From assembly GCF_000720485.1 (NCBI RefSeq), contig NZ_JOAX01000016.1, positions 62,001-126,000 of the forward strand: 64,000 nt of DNA, given 5' to 3'. Of the stretch, positions 25,816 to 34,155 are shown one piece after another. The DNA is from Streptomyces ochraceiscleroticus. Its GTDB lineage: Bacteria; Actinomycetota; Actinomycetes; Streptomycetales; Streptomycetaceae. The position numbers and the translations under genes are program-made. Position 1 is the first letter of the stretch, and each line of letters opens with the position of its first letter. The notes beneath the pieces are model-generated. The model saw nothing but the letters and a program-made list of their open reading frames with translations. It searched no databases and was not told the origin of the DNA.

Positions 25816-26736
25816 ATGCTGACGACGCCCCTGAGCGGTGTGATCCCCGTCGTCCCGACGGTCTTCGACGACGAGGAGGAGCTGGACCTCGCCGGGCTGG
25901 CCCGGGTCGTCGACTACCTCATCGACGGCGGCGCCGACGCGCTGTGCGTCCTCGCCAACTACTCCGAGCAGTTCTCGCTGACGGACGAGGAACGCGACCA
26001 GGTGTGCCGTACCGTCCTCGAACGCACCGCGGGGCGCGTCCCGACGGTCGTGACGACCAGCCACTACAGCGCCCGCGTCGCCGCCCGCCGCAGCCGCGAG
26101 GCGCAGGCGATGGGCGCCGACATGATCATGCTGATGCCGCCGTTCTTCGGCGCCACGATGGCGGTCCCCGAGGCGGCACTGACCGATTACTTCACCACCG
26201 TGGCCGCCGCCACCGACCTCCCGCTCATGGTCCAGGACGCCCCCATGTCCACCACGCCGCTGCCCGTCGGCGTCCTCGTCCACCTGATCAAGGAAGTGCC
26301 GCAGTTGCGGTACGCCAAGATCGAGACGCCGGGCGCCGCCGACAAGCTCCGTACCCTCATCGCCGCGGTCGGCGACCGGCTGGAGGGCCCGTTCGACGGC
26401 GAGGAGGCGGTCACGCTCATCCCGGACCTGGACGCCGGCGCGGTCGGCACGATGTCCAGCTCGACCGTGCCCGACCGGCTCGGCCGGATCGTGCGGCAGT
26501 ACCACGCGGGGGACCGGGACGGCGCGGTCGCGGACTGGGAGGAGCTGCTGCCGCTGATCCACTACGAGAACCGCCAGTGCGGGCTGCGCGCGCAGAAGAT
26601 CCTCATGGCCGAGGGCGGCATCATCGCCTCCGACCGCACCCGCGCCCCCTTCGGTCCGGTACCGCCTGCGACCCGCGCCGGCCTCCTCGAACTGGCGCGG
26701 CGCCACGACCCGTTGGTACTGCGCTGGGCGCGCTGA
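25816..26736 (+). CDS. DapA/NAL-superfamily lyase or dehydratase
   Basis: 306 aa TIM barrel of the dihydrodipicolinate synthase superfamily. The Schiff-base Lys is in QLRYAKIETPGAAD. The usual Tyr motif (YNxP) of true DapA is replaced by VQDAPMSTTPL, which argues against lysine biosynthesis and for a 2-keto-3-deoxy sugar-acid aldolase or dehydratase. Divergent from a sugar-acid dehydratase, whose product would be exactly such a keto-deoxy acid. The ATG has AGAGAGG 5 nt upstream. The last codons and stop are duplicated downstream (see the repeat at 26707-26782). Confidence 0.83.
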   Translation: MLTTPLSGVIPVVPTVFDDEEELDLAGLARVVDYLIDGGADALCVLANYSEQFSLTDEERDQVCRTVLERTAGRVPTVVTTSHYSARVAARRSREAQAMGADMIMLMPPFFGATMAVPEAALTDYFTTVAAATDLPLMVQDAPMSTTPLPVGVLVHLIKEVPQLRYAKIETPGAADKLRTLIAAVGDRLEGPFDGEEAVTLIPDLDAGAVGTMSSSTVPDRLGRIVRQYHAGDRDGAVADWEELLPLIHYENRQCGLRAQKILMAEGGIIASDRTRAPFGPVPPATRAGLLELARRHDPLVLRWAR

Positions 26737-26782
26737 GGGGCCGGGACCCGTTGGTACTGCGCTGGGCGCAGTGAGGGGCCGC
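26707..26782. repeat. 38-bp tandem duplication across a stop codon
   Basis: Copy 1 (26707-26744) contains the last nine codons and TGA of the lyase gene; copy 2 (26745-26782) repeats it with three changed bases. The second copy is non-coding. It looks like a recent slippage or unequal crossover event. Confidence 0.9.
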
Positions 26783-26797
26783 AGCCGGTGCCCGTGC

Positions 26798-27457
26798 TCA
26801 GCCGGTCGCGGTGCCGTCGGCCGTGGGGCCGGGCGACCGCAGCGGCCGTACCGGGAGGTCGGCGACCAGCCGGCCGTCCTGGTCCTCCACCAGCAGCGAC
26901 TTGATGGCGTCGCGGGCCATCGCGGTCATCATGCGGGTACGGGCGCCGGGACCGGGCGCGGTGAGGCTGCCGGCGGGCATCCGGTGCCCGTCGGCATCGG
27001 CCGTCATCATCCGGTACGTCCGGCCGGGCGTGAGCCCGGACAGGGACACCGGTACCTCGGTGCCCCACGGGTGCGGGATCATCAGCCCCTCGCGGGCCAC
27101 CGTGACGACGTCCACCGGGCCGCTGTCCCGGTCGTGCACGGCCACCGGTACGAGGACCGCGAGGACGGCCAGCACGGCGGCGGCCGCCAAGAGGGCGACC
27201 CGGCGCGCACGCCGGGGCCGGGGACGGGGTGCGGGGGCCGGTACAGCCGAGGGGAGCGGAAGGAGTCCGGGCGCGGGCAGCCGCGCCGGCGCACCCTCCG
27301 CGCGCTCGAACGTCCGCACCACCCGGCGCACGCCTTCGCACTCGGCCGCGCACTCCTCGCACCCGGCCAGATGCCGGGTCAGGGCCGCCGGCAGCGGGCG
27401 GCCCAGCAGCAGGAGTTCGGTCGCCTGCGAACGGACCGCCTGGCACAGGGCACTCAT
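26798..27457 (-). CDS. Anti-sigma factor, zinc-finger (ZAS) type
   Basis: 219 aa. The N-terminal domain has LTRHLAGCEECAAECEGV (His-x3-Cys-x2-Cys), the zinc-binding anti-sigma signature, a single transmembrane helix follows at about residues 85-105 (VALLAAAAVLAVLAVLVPVAV), and the outer C-terminal part (about 110 aa) resembles the RskA-type sensor domain. It should hold the upstream ECF sigma factor inactive at the membrane. The ATG at 27457 overlaps the sigma stop by 4 bases (ATGA), strong evidence for coupling; the ATG at 27469 is an alternative. Confidence 0.9.
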   Translation of the reverse strand: MSALCQAVRSQATELLLLGRPLPAALTRHLAGCEECAAECEGVRRVVRTFERAEGAPARLPAPGLLPLPSAVPAPAPRPRPRRARRVALLAAAAVLAVLAVLVPVAVHDRDSGPVDVVTVAREGLMIPHPWGTEVPVSLSGLTPGRTYRMMTADADGHRMPAGSLTAPGPGARTRMMTAMARDAIKSLLVEDQDGRLVADLPVRPLRSPGPTADGTATG

Positions 27458-28092
27458 GGGGCCAGCCATCCGTTCTCCTCCAGGATGCTCCGTAGCGCGC
27501 GGACACCGTAATACAGCCTGCTGCGCATGGTGGCCGCCGGGATACCGAGCTCGGCGGCGAGGTCCGCGCAGGTCCGGCCGAGGAAGTAGACCTCCACGAC
27601 GGCCTGCCGCTGATCGTCGGAGAGCCGCAGCAGCGCCTCGTCCAGCTCGATGCGGGTCAGCAGGTGGTCGAAGACGTCGGTGCGGACCGGCTCCGGCTCC
27701 CGCTGCTCCCGGCGGTCGGCGCGGTCGCGCACGGACCGGCGGCGCACGGCGTCCACCACCGCGTTGCGGGCGATGGCGAAGAGCCAGGTGCGCAGCGTGG
27801 CGCGGGCCGCGTCGAAGCCGTCCGCCGCGCGCCAGGCACGGATGAAGGTCTCCTGGACCACGTCCTCGGCGAGCTGGTGATCGCCCAGCGCGTTGAGCGC
27901 GAAGCCGTACAGCTCGCCGCCGTACCGGTGGTAGGCGATCCGTACGTCCGCCTCCCCGGCCAGCGTCTCCTCCGCAGGCGCGTGCCCGTTCCCGGCTGCC
28001 GGCTTCGCGCCGGGCGCGTCGGCCGTCCCGCGGCGGCGCACGCGCCGGAGCAGCCCGCCCACTACCGGCTCCGCCCCGGAAGTCCCGCCCAC
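27454..28092 (-). CDS. ECF-family RNA polymerase sigma factor
   Basis: 212 aa. After a Gly/Arg-rich N-terminal extension of about 48 aa come region 2 (YHRYGGELYGFALNALGDHQLAEDVVQETFIRAWRAADGF, with the DVVQETF -10 binding helix) and region 4 (LDEALLRLSDDQRQAVVEVYFLGRTCADLAAELGIPAATMRSRL), separated by a charged linker. Directs RNA polymerase to a stress or envelope regulon; target unknown. The GTG at 28092 gives the long N-terminus; a later start is possible. In an operon with its anti-sigma factor. A palindromic repeat sits 48 bp upstream and may be the control site. Confidence 0.92.
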   Translation of the reverse strand: MGGTSGAEPVVGGLLRRVRRRGTADAPGAKPAAGNGHAPAEETLAGEADVRIAYHRYGGELYGFALNALGDHQLAEDVVQETFIRAWRAADGFDAARATLRTWLFAIARNAVVDAVRRRSVRDRADRREQREPEPVRTDVFDHLLTRIELDEALLRLSDDQRQAVVEVYFLGRTCADLAAELGIPAATMRSRLYYGVRALRSILEENGWLAP

Positions 28093-28140
28093 CGCACACG
28101 CATGCGCCCGTCCTCCTCCAACGCCGAGAGCCGATCATCT

Positions 28141-28172
28141 GTGATCACCGTCGAGGGTGATCACCGTCGAGA
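28141..28172 (-). promoter_or_regulatory. Tandem 16-bp repeat forming a 24-bp dyad
   Basis: GTGATCACCGTCGAG occurs twice (from 28141 and 28157). Together they form GTGATCACC-N6-GGTGATCAC (28141-28164), a perfect 9-bp inverted repeat. It lies 48-80 bp upstream of the sigma gene start and would suit a dimeric regulator or a stable hairpin. Confidence 0.7.
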
Positions 28173-28252
28173 GGGATACGTGCCGCGGGCCGATGGCGTT
28201 GAAGTCCGTCGGGGAAATTTCCCGAAGCCTCGATCACGCACTCTCGACCAGG

Positions 28253-29125
28253 TCAGGAATCCTCGATCAGGACGACGTGCTTGAGGTAGCGGCTCCCGAG
28301 GCCGATGAGCAAGGTGGCCTTGGCGCGGTCCAGGCGTACGTCGATACGGCCGTGGCGATGCGCGTCGGTGGCGAGGCTCAGCAGGTCCGAGGCGCAGCCG
28401 ACGCTGAGGAAGTGCAGCCGGGAGAGGTCCACGACCAGATGGCCGTCGTGCGCCGAGCGCTTGAACGCCTCGCGCAGCGCGGAGATCCACTCGATCTGGG
28501 TGGCCATGTCCGCCTCGCCGATCAGCCGGACGAGGCCCGCCGCGTGCAGCACATGCAGGTCACCCGGCCCGTCGAGCAGGTCGTGCGGGTGGGCCGCGTG
28601 CATGGCGTCGAGCACCGCGGGCTCGAAGGCGCTCGTGTCGTACGCACAGACCTCGCTGTAGACGCGAGTGGCGAAAAGATGCGCCGCGTTCTTCTCGCAG
28701 GCCATCACCTCCTCCACATCCGCGCCGAGGTCGGCGACCCAGCGCATGTCGATGTACGCGCGCAGCCCGGCGTAACGCTTGGCGAGCGCGTCGGTGATCT
28801 CCTCCTGGATGCGCTGCCACTCGCGGGCGGGGATGAAGCGGCCGTCGGGGTGGAGCAGCATGCGCATGCTGGCGAACACCAACTGGCCGCTGGCGCAGAC
28901 GTGGTCGAGCGCGGGGCCGTGTTCCTCCAGCCGTTCGCGCACCGTGTCGCGGTCGGCCTGCGGCGCGGGGCAGATGATGACCTTCTCGCCGCGTGCCAGC
29001 CCCGTCCAGGCGTACGCGGCCACCAGGTCCCACCTGGGCCGCTCCGTGTACCGGCAGAACGCGTGGTCGCCGGGCCGCAGCCGCTGTACGGGCAGTGTGC
29101 CGCGCTGCATCGCCTCCCCGGCCAT
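28253..29125 (-). CDS. MEDS-STAS sensor/anti-anti-sigma-like protein
   Basis: 290 aa. The N-terminal 160 aa fit the MEDS (DcmR sensory) domain: RPGDHAFCRYTERPRWDLVAAYAWTGLARGEKVIICP with Cys24, and RFIPAREWQRIQEEITDALAKRYAGLRAYIDMRW. The last 90 aa are a STAS domain (RSAHDGHLVVDLSRLHFLSVGCASDLLSLATDAH), as in anti-anti-sigma factors; the usual phospho-acceptor Ser appears as the S in FLSVG. It may sense a ligand and regulate an anti-sigma factor, perhaps the RsbW-like protein at 36.6 kb. Upstream of the ECF operon, same direction, 160 nt gap. Confidence 0.85.
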   Translation of the reverse strand: MAGEAMQRGTLPVQRLRPGDHAFCRYTERPRWDLVAAYAWTGLARGEKVIICPAPQADRDTVRERLEEHGPALDHVCASGQLVFASMRMLLHPDGRFIPAREWQRIQEEITDALAKRYAGLRAYIDMRWVADLGADVEEVMACEKNAAHLFATRVYSEVCAYDTSAFEPAVLDAMHAAHPHDLLDGPGDLHVLHAAGLVRLIGEADMATQIEWISALREAFKRSAHDGHLVVDLSRLHFLSVGCASDLLSLATDAHRHGRIDVRLDRAKATLLIGLGSRYLKHVVLIEDS

Positions 29126-29138
29126 CGTCCGCCGCCTC

Positions 29139-29180
29139 CCGACCGCACCACCGTCCGATGTCCGACCGCACCACCGTCCG
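29139..29180. repeat. Exact 19-bp direct repeat, 23-bp period
   Basis: CCGACCGCACCACCGTCCG occurs at 29139-29157 and 29162-29180 with four bases between. It begins 14 bp before the MEDS-STAS start codon on the minus strand. Confidence 0.85.
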
Positions 29181-29237
29181 GACCGTGCCGTAGGCCAACC
29201 TCAGCAGAACGTAAACGACCGCGTGCGTGCCGCGCCG

Positions 29238-29260
29238 AGTCGTGCACCAACTGCACGACT
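29238..29260. promoter_or_regulatory. Perfect dyad AGTCGTGCA-N5-TGCACGACT
   Basis: 9-bp perfect arms, 23 bp in all. Likely an operator for the divergent genes on either side; the MEDS-STAS start is 113 bp away and the unknown gene start 181 bp. Confidence 0.65.
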
Positions 29261-29440
29261 GTGCAAGGAAAACCGCTTACTCCAGCCCTCCACCCGAACG
29301 AACCGGTGCAGATCTCGAACGAAAGCCATCAGTTCGTGTCCACCGCCCCGCGGCATTGACCCCAACCCGCCGGCCCCTTACGTTCACCCTCCGGCGCGTG
29401 GCACGGAACGCGCACCGCCGGCTTTCCGAAGGAGGCCCAG

Positions 29441-29965
29441 GTGTCCGTCACCATCTGTTCCCTGCTGTGGGACGCGAAACGACACGGCGCACGCACTCAG
29501 AAGATCTCCTACGACTCCGACGGCTACCACCTCGTCCGCTTCCCCTACGGCACGTCGGACGAGAGCTACGACCCGTGGCGCATGCACGACCCGGCCAACG
29601 GGGGCGGCGAGCCCTCGGCCTTCCCCGACGCCCGCTCGGGACTGATATGGCCCAGCCACGAGGGCTGGGGCGTCCTCTCCGCGATGGTCTTCTGGGCCGC
29701 CGACTCCCGCCCCAACGAGTATCGCGCCCGCTTCGTCCGCGACCCGCTGAACAGCGCCGGCGGCTATGACTCCACGGCCACGACGGACACCTGGAAGACC
29801 GGCGGCGGCCAGTACAAGACCTATATGTGGCAGATCTTCGTCCACCCCGGCACCCCGGTCGGCCTGAAGATCTCGGCCCGCGGCAGCGGTGACACGAAGG
29901 TCGCAGCGCCGATCACCCACGCCCAGTTCAAACTGGCCATCCATACGGACGTGAAGCGGCCCTGA
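29441..29965 (+). CDS. Hypothetical protein, 174 aa, Trp/Tyr-rich
   Basis: The GTG at 29441 is 5 nt after GGAGG. The protein (MSVTICSLLWDAKRHGARTQ...) is rich in Tyr and Trp with short alternating stretches suggesting beta strands (GYHLVRFPYG, LSAMVFWAADSRPNEYRARFVRD, KTYMWQIFVHPGTPVGLKISARG). No signal peptide, membrane segment or recognisable motif. I do not know the family. A beta-sandwich or lectin-like fold is conceivable. It stands alone, with a strong dyad upstream, and faces the ROK regulator gene convergently across 41 bases. Confidence 0.7.
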   Translation: MSVTICSLLWDAKRHGARTQKISYDSDGYHLVRFPYGTSDESYDPWRMHDPANGGGEPSAFPDARSGLIWPSHEGWGVLSAMVFWAADSRPNEYRARFVRDPLNSAGGYDSTATTDTWKTGGGQYKTYMWQIFVHPGTPVGLKISARGSGDTKVAAPITHAQFKLAIHTDVKRP

Positions 29966-30006
29966 CAGACCTCGCCGCGACGGGAACCCCGTTGCCGAGC
30001 AGGTCG

Positions 30007-31233
30007 TCAGCGTGAACGTGGTGCCAGGAGGTCGATCTCCAGTGCCCGCTCCCGGACGTGGTCCAGGGCCCGCCGGACGGCTCCGATCGAGACGACGTCC
30101 TTCCCGAGCTCCGATGCGACGACGTCCGGCAGGGGAGGGTGCACGTACTGGGGCAGGTCGCGTTCGATGATCCGCAGGATCCTGGTACAGGACGGCGCCA
30201 GGGAACCGGCGAGCACGACCCGTTCGGTGTCGAGCAGTACTACGAGGGCGGTCACGATCCTGGCGAACCGTGCACCGAGGCGTTCGACGGCCTCGGTGGC
30301 CAGGGGGTCGGCGGCGTCCGCCGCCGCGAAGACGGCCTCCGCCTCGATGTCCTCCAGGGGGAGCTCGCGAAGGCTCGACGTGGGGTGGGCCTCGGGGTCA
30401 CGTACCGCTTCCCGGACCCAGTCCCGGAGCAGGCTGGCGGGGCCGAACGGAGAGCCGACGCCTTCCACCAGGTTGAGGAAGTGCATCTCGCCGGCGCCTC
30501 CGCGCGCGCCCCGCAGGAAGCGGCCCCCCTCCACGATGCCTGCGCCCAGAAGCTCGCCGGCTATCAGAGTCACGTAGTTCTCGAGCCCGCGGCCGGCACC
30601 CTGCCAGCCCTCCGCGAGCGCTGCGAGGTTGGCGTCGTTGTCGACGAGAGCGGTCCAGCCGTGGCGATGAGCCAGGTGCCCGGCGATGTTGGGGTTCATC
30701 CGCTCCCAGTAGTCGTTGGCGGTGCCCACCGTGCGCCCGTGTGCATCCACGGGCGCCGGGATGCCCACCGCAACGGTCAGTACCTGTGAGACCGCCGGCG
30801 ATGTCGCCTCGAGCGCTTCGAGGATCGTCCGGCTGAGAACGTCGAGGCGCTCCTCGGCCGAGTGCCGGTCGCTGGAGAACGGCCGACTGTGCCGGGTGAG
30901 GCTTCGTCCTCGCAGGTCCGTGACCGTGGCTGTGGTGCTGTGCAGGCCGCAGTCGACACCCACGAGCACGCCGGCCGTGGGCCGGAAGGAATAGCGCCGT
31001 GCCGGGCGGCCCATGCGGTAGTCACCGTGCTCGCGCTGGTTCTCCACCTCCTGGATCCAGCCCCGGTGCACGAGCTCCTCGCAGACGTCGTGAACGGTGG
31101 CCCTGGTCAGGCCGGTCGAGGCCATCAGGTCCGATCCCGTGACCGGGCCCGAGTCCCACATGTGATGCAGGACGGTCCGCAGGTTCACCTCCCGGATGTG
31201 CCGCGCCGAGGGGCGCAACTTTTCGTCAGCCAA
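30007..31233 (-). CDS. ROK-family repressor lacking the zinc cysteines
   Basis: 408 aa. N-terminal winged helix-turn-helix (GPVTGSDLMASTGLTRATVHDVCEELVHRG) and a ROK domain (GVLVGVDCGLHSTTATVTDLRGR, GAGEMHFLN). The CxCGxxGCxE zinc motif expected after the GExH step is absent: the sequence reads GEMHFLNLVEGVGSPFGPASLL. So ligand binding must be stabilised otherwise or differ. The TTG start at 31233 is well supported by GGAGG 7 nt upstream. Divergent from a large secreted glycosidase across a 12-bp perfect inverted repeat, the likely operator. Confidence 0.87.
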   Translation of the reverse strand: MADEKLRPSARHIREVNLRTVLHHMWDSGPVTGSDLMASTGLTRATVHDVCEELVHRGWIQEVENQREHGDYRMGRPARRYSFRPTAGVLVGVDCGLHSTTATVTDLRGRSLTRHSRPFSSDRHSAEERLDVLSRTILEALEATSPAVSQVLTVAVGIPAPVDAHGRTVGTANDYWERMNPNIAGHLAHRHGWTALVDNDANLAALAEGWQGAGRGLENYVTLIAGELLGAGIVEGGRFLRGARGGAGEMHFLNLVEGVGSPFGPASLLRDWVREAVRDPEAHPTSSLRELPLEDIEAEAVFAAADAADPLATEAVERLGARFARIVTALVVLLDTERVVLAGSLAPSCTRILRIIERDLPQYVHPPLPDVVASELGKDVVSIGAVRRALDHVRERALEIDLLAPRSR

Positions 31234-31536
31234 CCCTTGACCTCCCTGGATCGCCCACCTAGCTTACATCCAGCGTTTAAATCTAGTGACTATATTTAAA
31301 CGCTGATGGAAGGTGGGCGGAGGCGGCGAAGGACGCCTCCCCGGGCGCGGGACCGCCTCCGTCAGGCACACCACAAGGAGCCACCACATCGCCAGGCGGA
31401 CGATCTCCGCCGCCGTGATCCCCGCCGACAACGGTGCGTCACGACTCAGGACGGAGTCCATGACGCGCCCTCCCTCCTCGGCCCCGTACCTCCCCGGCGG
31501 GCGCCGAGGGACCGACCTCACTCCAAGGAGCACGTT
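31234..31536. other. Divergent control region, ROK / glycosidase
   Basis: 303 bases. Holds the inverted repeat at 31271-31305, then about 230 nt of leader before the glycosidase GTG. The in-frame reading upstream of that GTG has no ribosome site or signal-peptide character, so I leave it untranslated. Confidence 0.65.
31271..31305. promoter_or_regulatory. ROK operator: CAGCGTTTAAAT-N11-ATTTAAACGCTG
   Basis: Perfect 12-bp arms and an 11-bp AT-rich spacer (CTAGTGACTAT), 38 bp from the TTG start of the ROK gene. A and T content is far above the local average. A dimeric regulator site is the natural reading; the spacer may contain -10 elements. Confidence 0.85.
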
Positions 31537-34155
31537 GTGAGCACTCCTCCGAGCCGCATCAGGCGGTCCACCCTTGCCCTCGGCGGGCCGGCGGCAAAAA
31601 AGGCCCTCCTGGCGATGTCCGTGGCCACGGTCCTGGCGGCCACCCTGCCGTCTGCGTCGGCCGTGCCCTCCCGGACGTCCGTTGCCACGGCGGCCGCGGC
31701 TGACGCGCGGTGCGCTGTCCCCGACGAGCCGGGCCGTTTCAAGGACGGCACCGGTTCGGCCACGGTCACGGTGACGGATGTCAGTGAGGACTGCCTGCGC
31801 ACATACAAGCTGGTCAGCTCGGTCTCCGGTGAGCGCGTCTTCAAGGAGGCGCCGGGCAAGCCAACGCTGCGGTCCGGCTCGGTGCTGCTGGACGGCCTGT
31901 ACGCCATGGCCCACGACGACGCGCGGCTGAACGAGGCCGACAAGGTCAGCGACGGTTCCTATAACGACGGCAAGCCCATCGACTGCCCCGGAGGCTGCTA
32001 CACCACCGGTAAGGAGTGGACGTACGTCTGGACCCGGGACGTGTCCTACTCCGCGAACCTCGGCCTGACCGCCGCCGACCCCGAGCGGATGCGCAACACC
32101 CTCGCGTTCAAGCTGAGCGAGCGGCGCGACGGCTCCGGGGACACCCAGATCATCCAGGACACCGGTACCGGCGGCAGCTACCCGAACTCCACCGACCGGG
32201 TCGTGTGGGCGCTCGGGGCGAGCGAGACCATCAACTGGCTGCCGGACGGCGAGCGCCAGGCATTCGCGGCCAAGGCGTACGACGCCATCCGCAACACCAT
32301 TGAGCACGACCGGAAGGTCGTCTTCGACCATGGCGACGGTCTCTACCGCGGTGAGCACTCCTTCCTCGACTGGCGCGAGCAGAGCTACGCGGACTGGACG
32401 AAGGACGACGTGGCCACCATCGCCACCTCCCGGTCACTGTCGACGAACGTCGCCCACTGGGCAGCCATCGATGCCGCGTCCCGCCTCGCGGACGGCGCCG
32501 GGGACAAGGCGGCCGCCGCCAAGTACCGCGGGTGGGCGGACGATCTCGCGCAGGCCATCCGCGAGAAGTTCTGGCTGCCGAAGAAGGGCCAGTTCTCGCA
32601 GATGCTCTCCACCGAGCACGACACCTCCCCGGTGAACCGGTACGACGCGCTGGGCACTTCACTGGCCGTGCTCACCGGCGTCGCCACGCCGGAGCAGGCC
32701 GAGCAGGCGGTACGCAACTACCCGCAGACGGCCTACGGGCCGTCGGTGCTCTGGCCGCAGCAGCAGGGTGTGCCGTCGTACCACAACAACTCGGTGTGGC
32801 CGTTCGTGACCGCCTACATGATGCGGGCGGCCGCTCGTACGGGGAACGACGGCGTGGCCACGCAGCAGGCACGGTCCCTGGTCCGGGGAGCGGCGCTGTT
32901 CGGTACCAACAAGGAGAACGTCAACATCCTCGACGGCAGCACCAAGACGGTCATCAACTCCGACCGTCAGCTGTGGAGTGTCGCCGGGATGATGTCCATG
33001 GTCCAGCAGAGCATCTTCGGCCTCGACGCCGGCGAGGACGGCCTGCGCATCAAGCCGTTCCTGCCCGCGCAGCTGCGGGACACGTACTTCCCCGGCAGCA
33101 AGCGTGCCGTGCTCAACGGCCTGAACTACCGCGGCCACAAGGTGAACGTCGCACTCGACATCCCGGAGGGCCGGCCGGAGGACGGCGCCTACCGGGTGCA
33201 GTCCTTGGCGCTGAACGGCAAGGAGATTCCGGCCGGCACGGCGATCAGCGAGGACCAGCTCGGCGACGGCACGTCCACGGTGACGGTGAAGCTTGCCCAG
33301 CCGGAGGCGGGCTCGGGGCAGCAGGCCCGGAAGCCCGTGGACGTCTCGGCCAAGGAGTCCCTGTACGGGCCCACCACTCCGGATGTGCGGAGCGTCGCCT
33401 CCCAGGACGGCGGACTGCGCCTGTCCGTCGACATCGGTGAGGAAGACCCCTCCAACGTCACCATGGACGTCCTGCGCGACGGAAAGGTGATCGCCGAGAA
33501 CGTCGAGGTGAACGCCGGCGAGCAGGCGTGGACCGACAAGTACGCGCGGCCCGAGGACGTCTCCCCCTGCTACAGCGTCCGTCTGACCCACACCTCCAGC
33601 GGGAACACCTCCCAGCACGCCAAGCCCGAGTGCTACTGGGGCAAGGACGACTCGCGCGTCCAGAAGGTCACCGGCGAGGACTTCGAAGTGACCGGCGGGA
33701 AGAAGACCAGCGACGAGAACGGCGTGTACTACTCCGACTGGGGCACCGCGCCGGGCGACAAGATCACCGCCCGCATCACCCCCAAGGCCACCGGCGACTA
33801 CCTCCTGCAGGCCGACGCCGCGGTCGGCGGCCCCCTCAACACCGGCGTCTCCAGCGGCATGAAGATGCTGCGCGTGTACGACGACGCCACCGGCGAACTC
33901 GTCACCGAACACGTCATCGCCATGCCCAACACCGGCAGCTGGACAACGGTACGAGGCTCCACCTTCGCCAAGGCGAAGCTGACCCGGGGCAAGAAGTACC
34001 GGATCGAACTCGCCCAGGACCGGCTCGCCGTCAACATGGGCTACTTCCAGCACAACGCGCTGTACAAGGACACCCGCGGCGGCCCGACCAACAACAGCAA
34101 CGTCTTCGCCATCAAGGCACTGCTGAAGAAGCAGGACACCGCGACCGCGGAGTAA
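31537..34155 (+). CDS. Secreted six-hairpin glycosidase, 872 aa
   Basis: A signal peptide (about residues 1-42, KKALLAMSVATVLAATLPSASA) exports the protein. Residues about 85-560 look like an (alpha/alpha)6 barrel of the amylo-alpha-1,6-glucosidase/GH63-like type: WTYVWTRDVSYSANLGL (161-177), QIIQDTGTGGSYPNSTDRVVWALGA, FLDWREQSYADW, SVWPFVTAYMMRAA. The C-terminal 250 aa contain beta-rich segments (VTMDVLRDGKVIAENVEV; DYLLQADAAVGGPLNTGVSSGMKMLRV) that resemble carbohydrate-binding modules. Substrate unknown; release of sugars from an alpha-glucan or glycoconjugate is plausible. The GTG has AGGAG 6 nt upstream. Divergent ROK gene and downstream sugar-binding protein gene suggest a sugar-uptake module. 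Confidence 0.8.
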   Translation: MSTPPSRIRRSTLALGGPAAKKALLAMSVATVLAATLPSASAVPSRTSVATAAAADARCAVPDEPGRFKDGTGSATVTVTDVSEDCLRTYKLVSSVSGERVFKEAPGKPTLRSGSVLLDGLYAMAHDDARLNEADKVSDGSYNDGKPIDCPGGCYTTGKEWTYVWTRDVSYSANLGLTAADPERMRNTLAFKLSERRDGSGDTQIIQDTGTGGSYPNSTDRVVWALGASETINWLPDGERQAFAAKAYDAIRNTIEHDRKVVFDHGDGLYRGEHSFLDWREQSYADWTKDDVATIATSRSLSTNVAHWAAIDAASRLADGAGDKAAAAKYRGWADDLAQAIREKFWLPKKGQFSQMLSTEHDTSPVNRYDALGTSLAVLTGVATPEQAEQAVRNYPQTAYGPSVLWPQQQGVPSYHNNSVWPFVTAYMMRAAARTGNDGVATQQARSLVRGAALFGTNKENVNILDGSTKTVINSDRQLWSVAGMMSMVQQSIFGLDAGEDGLRIKPFLPAQLRDTYFPGSKRAVLNGLNYRGHKVNVALDIPEGRPEDGAYRVQSLALNGKEIPAGTAISEDQLGDGTSTVTVKLAQPEAGSGQQARKPVDVSAKESLYGPTTPDVRSVASQDGGLRLSVDIGEEDPSNVTMDVLRDGKVIAENVEVNAGEQAWTDKYARPEDVSPCYSVRLTHTSSGNTSQHAKPECYWGKDDSRVQKVTGEDFEVTGGKKTSDENGVYYSDWGTAPGDKITARITPKATGDYLLQADAAVGGPLNTGVSSGMKMLRVYDDATGELVTEHVIAMPNTGSWTTVRGSTFAKAKLTRGKKYRIELAQDRLAVNMGYFQHNALYKDTRGGPTNNSNVFAIKALLKKQDTATAE

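Larger units (their letters stand above)
29126..29440. other. Intergenic region with repeats and a dyad
   Basis: 315 bases between divergent genes. Contains the 19-bp direct repeat (29139-29180) and the 23-bp dyad (29238-29260), both listed separately, and no convincing small gene. Confidence 0.7.

Noticed and set aside
28157..29359. 400-codon plus-strand frame
   Set aside because: Antisense to the MEDS-STAS gene; low-complexity composition.
31264..32358. Minus-strand frame with a membrane-like end (IVRLAMWWLLVVCL)
   Set aside because: It overlaps the glycosidase 5' region; the hydrophobic part arises opposite a GC-rich leader and has no ribosome site.
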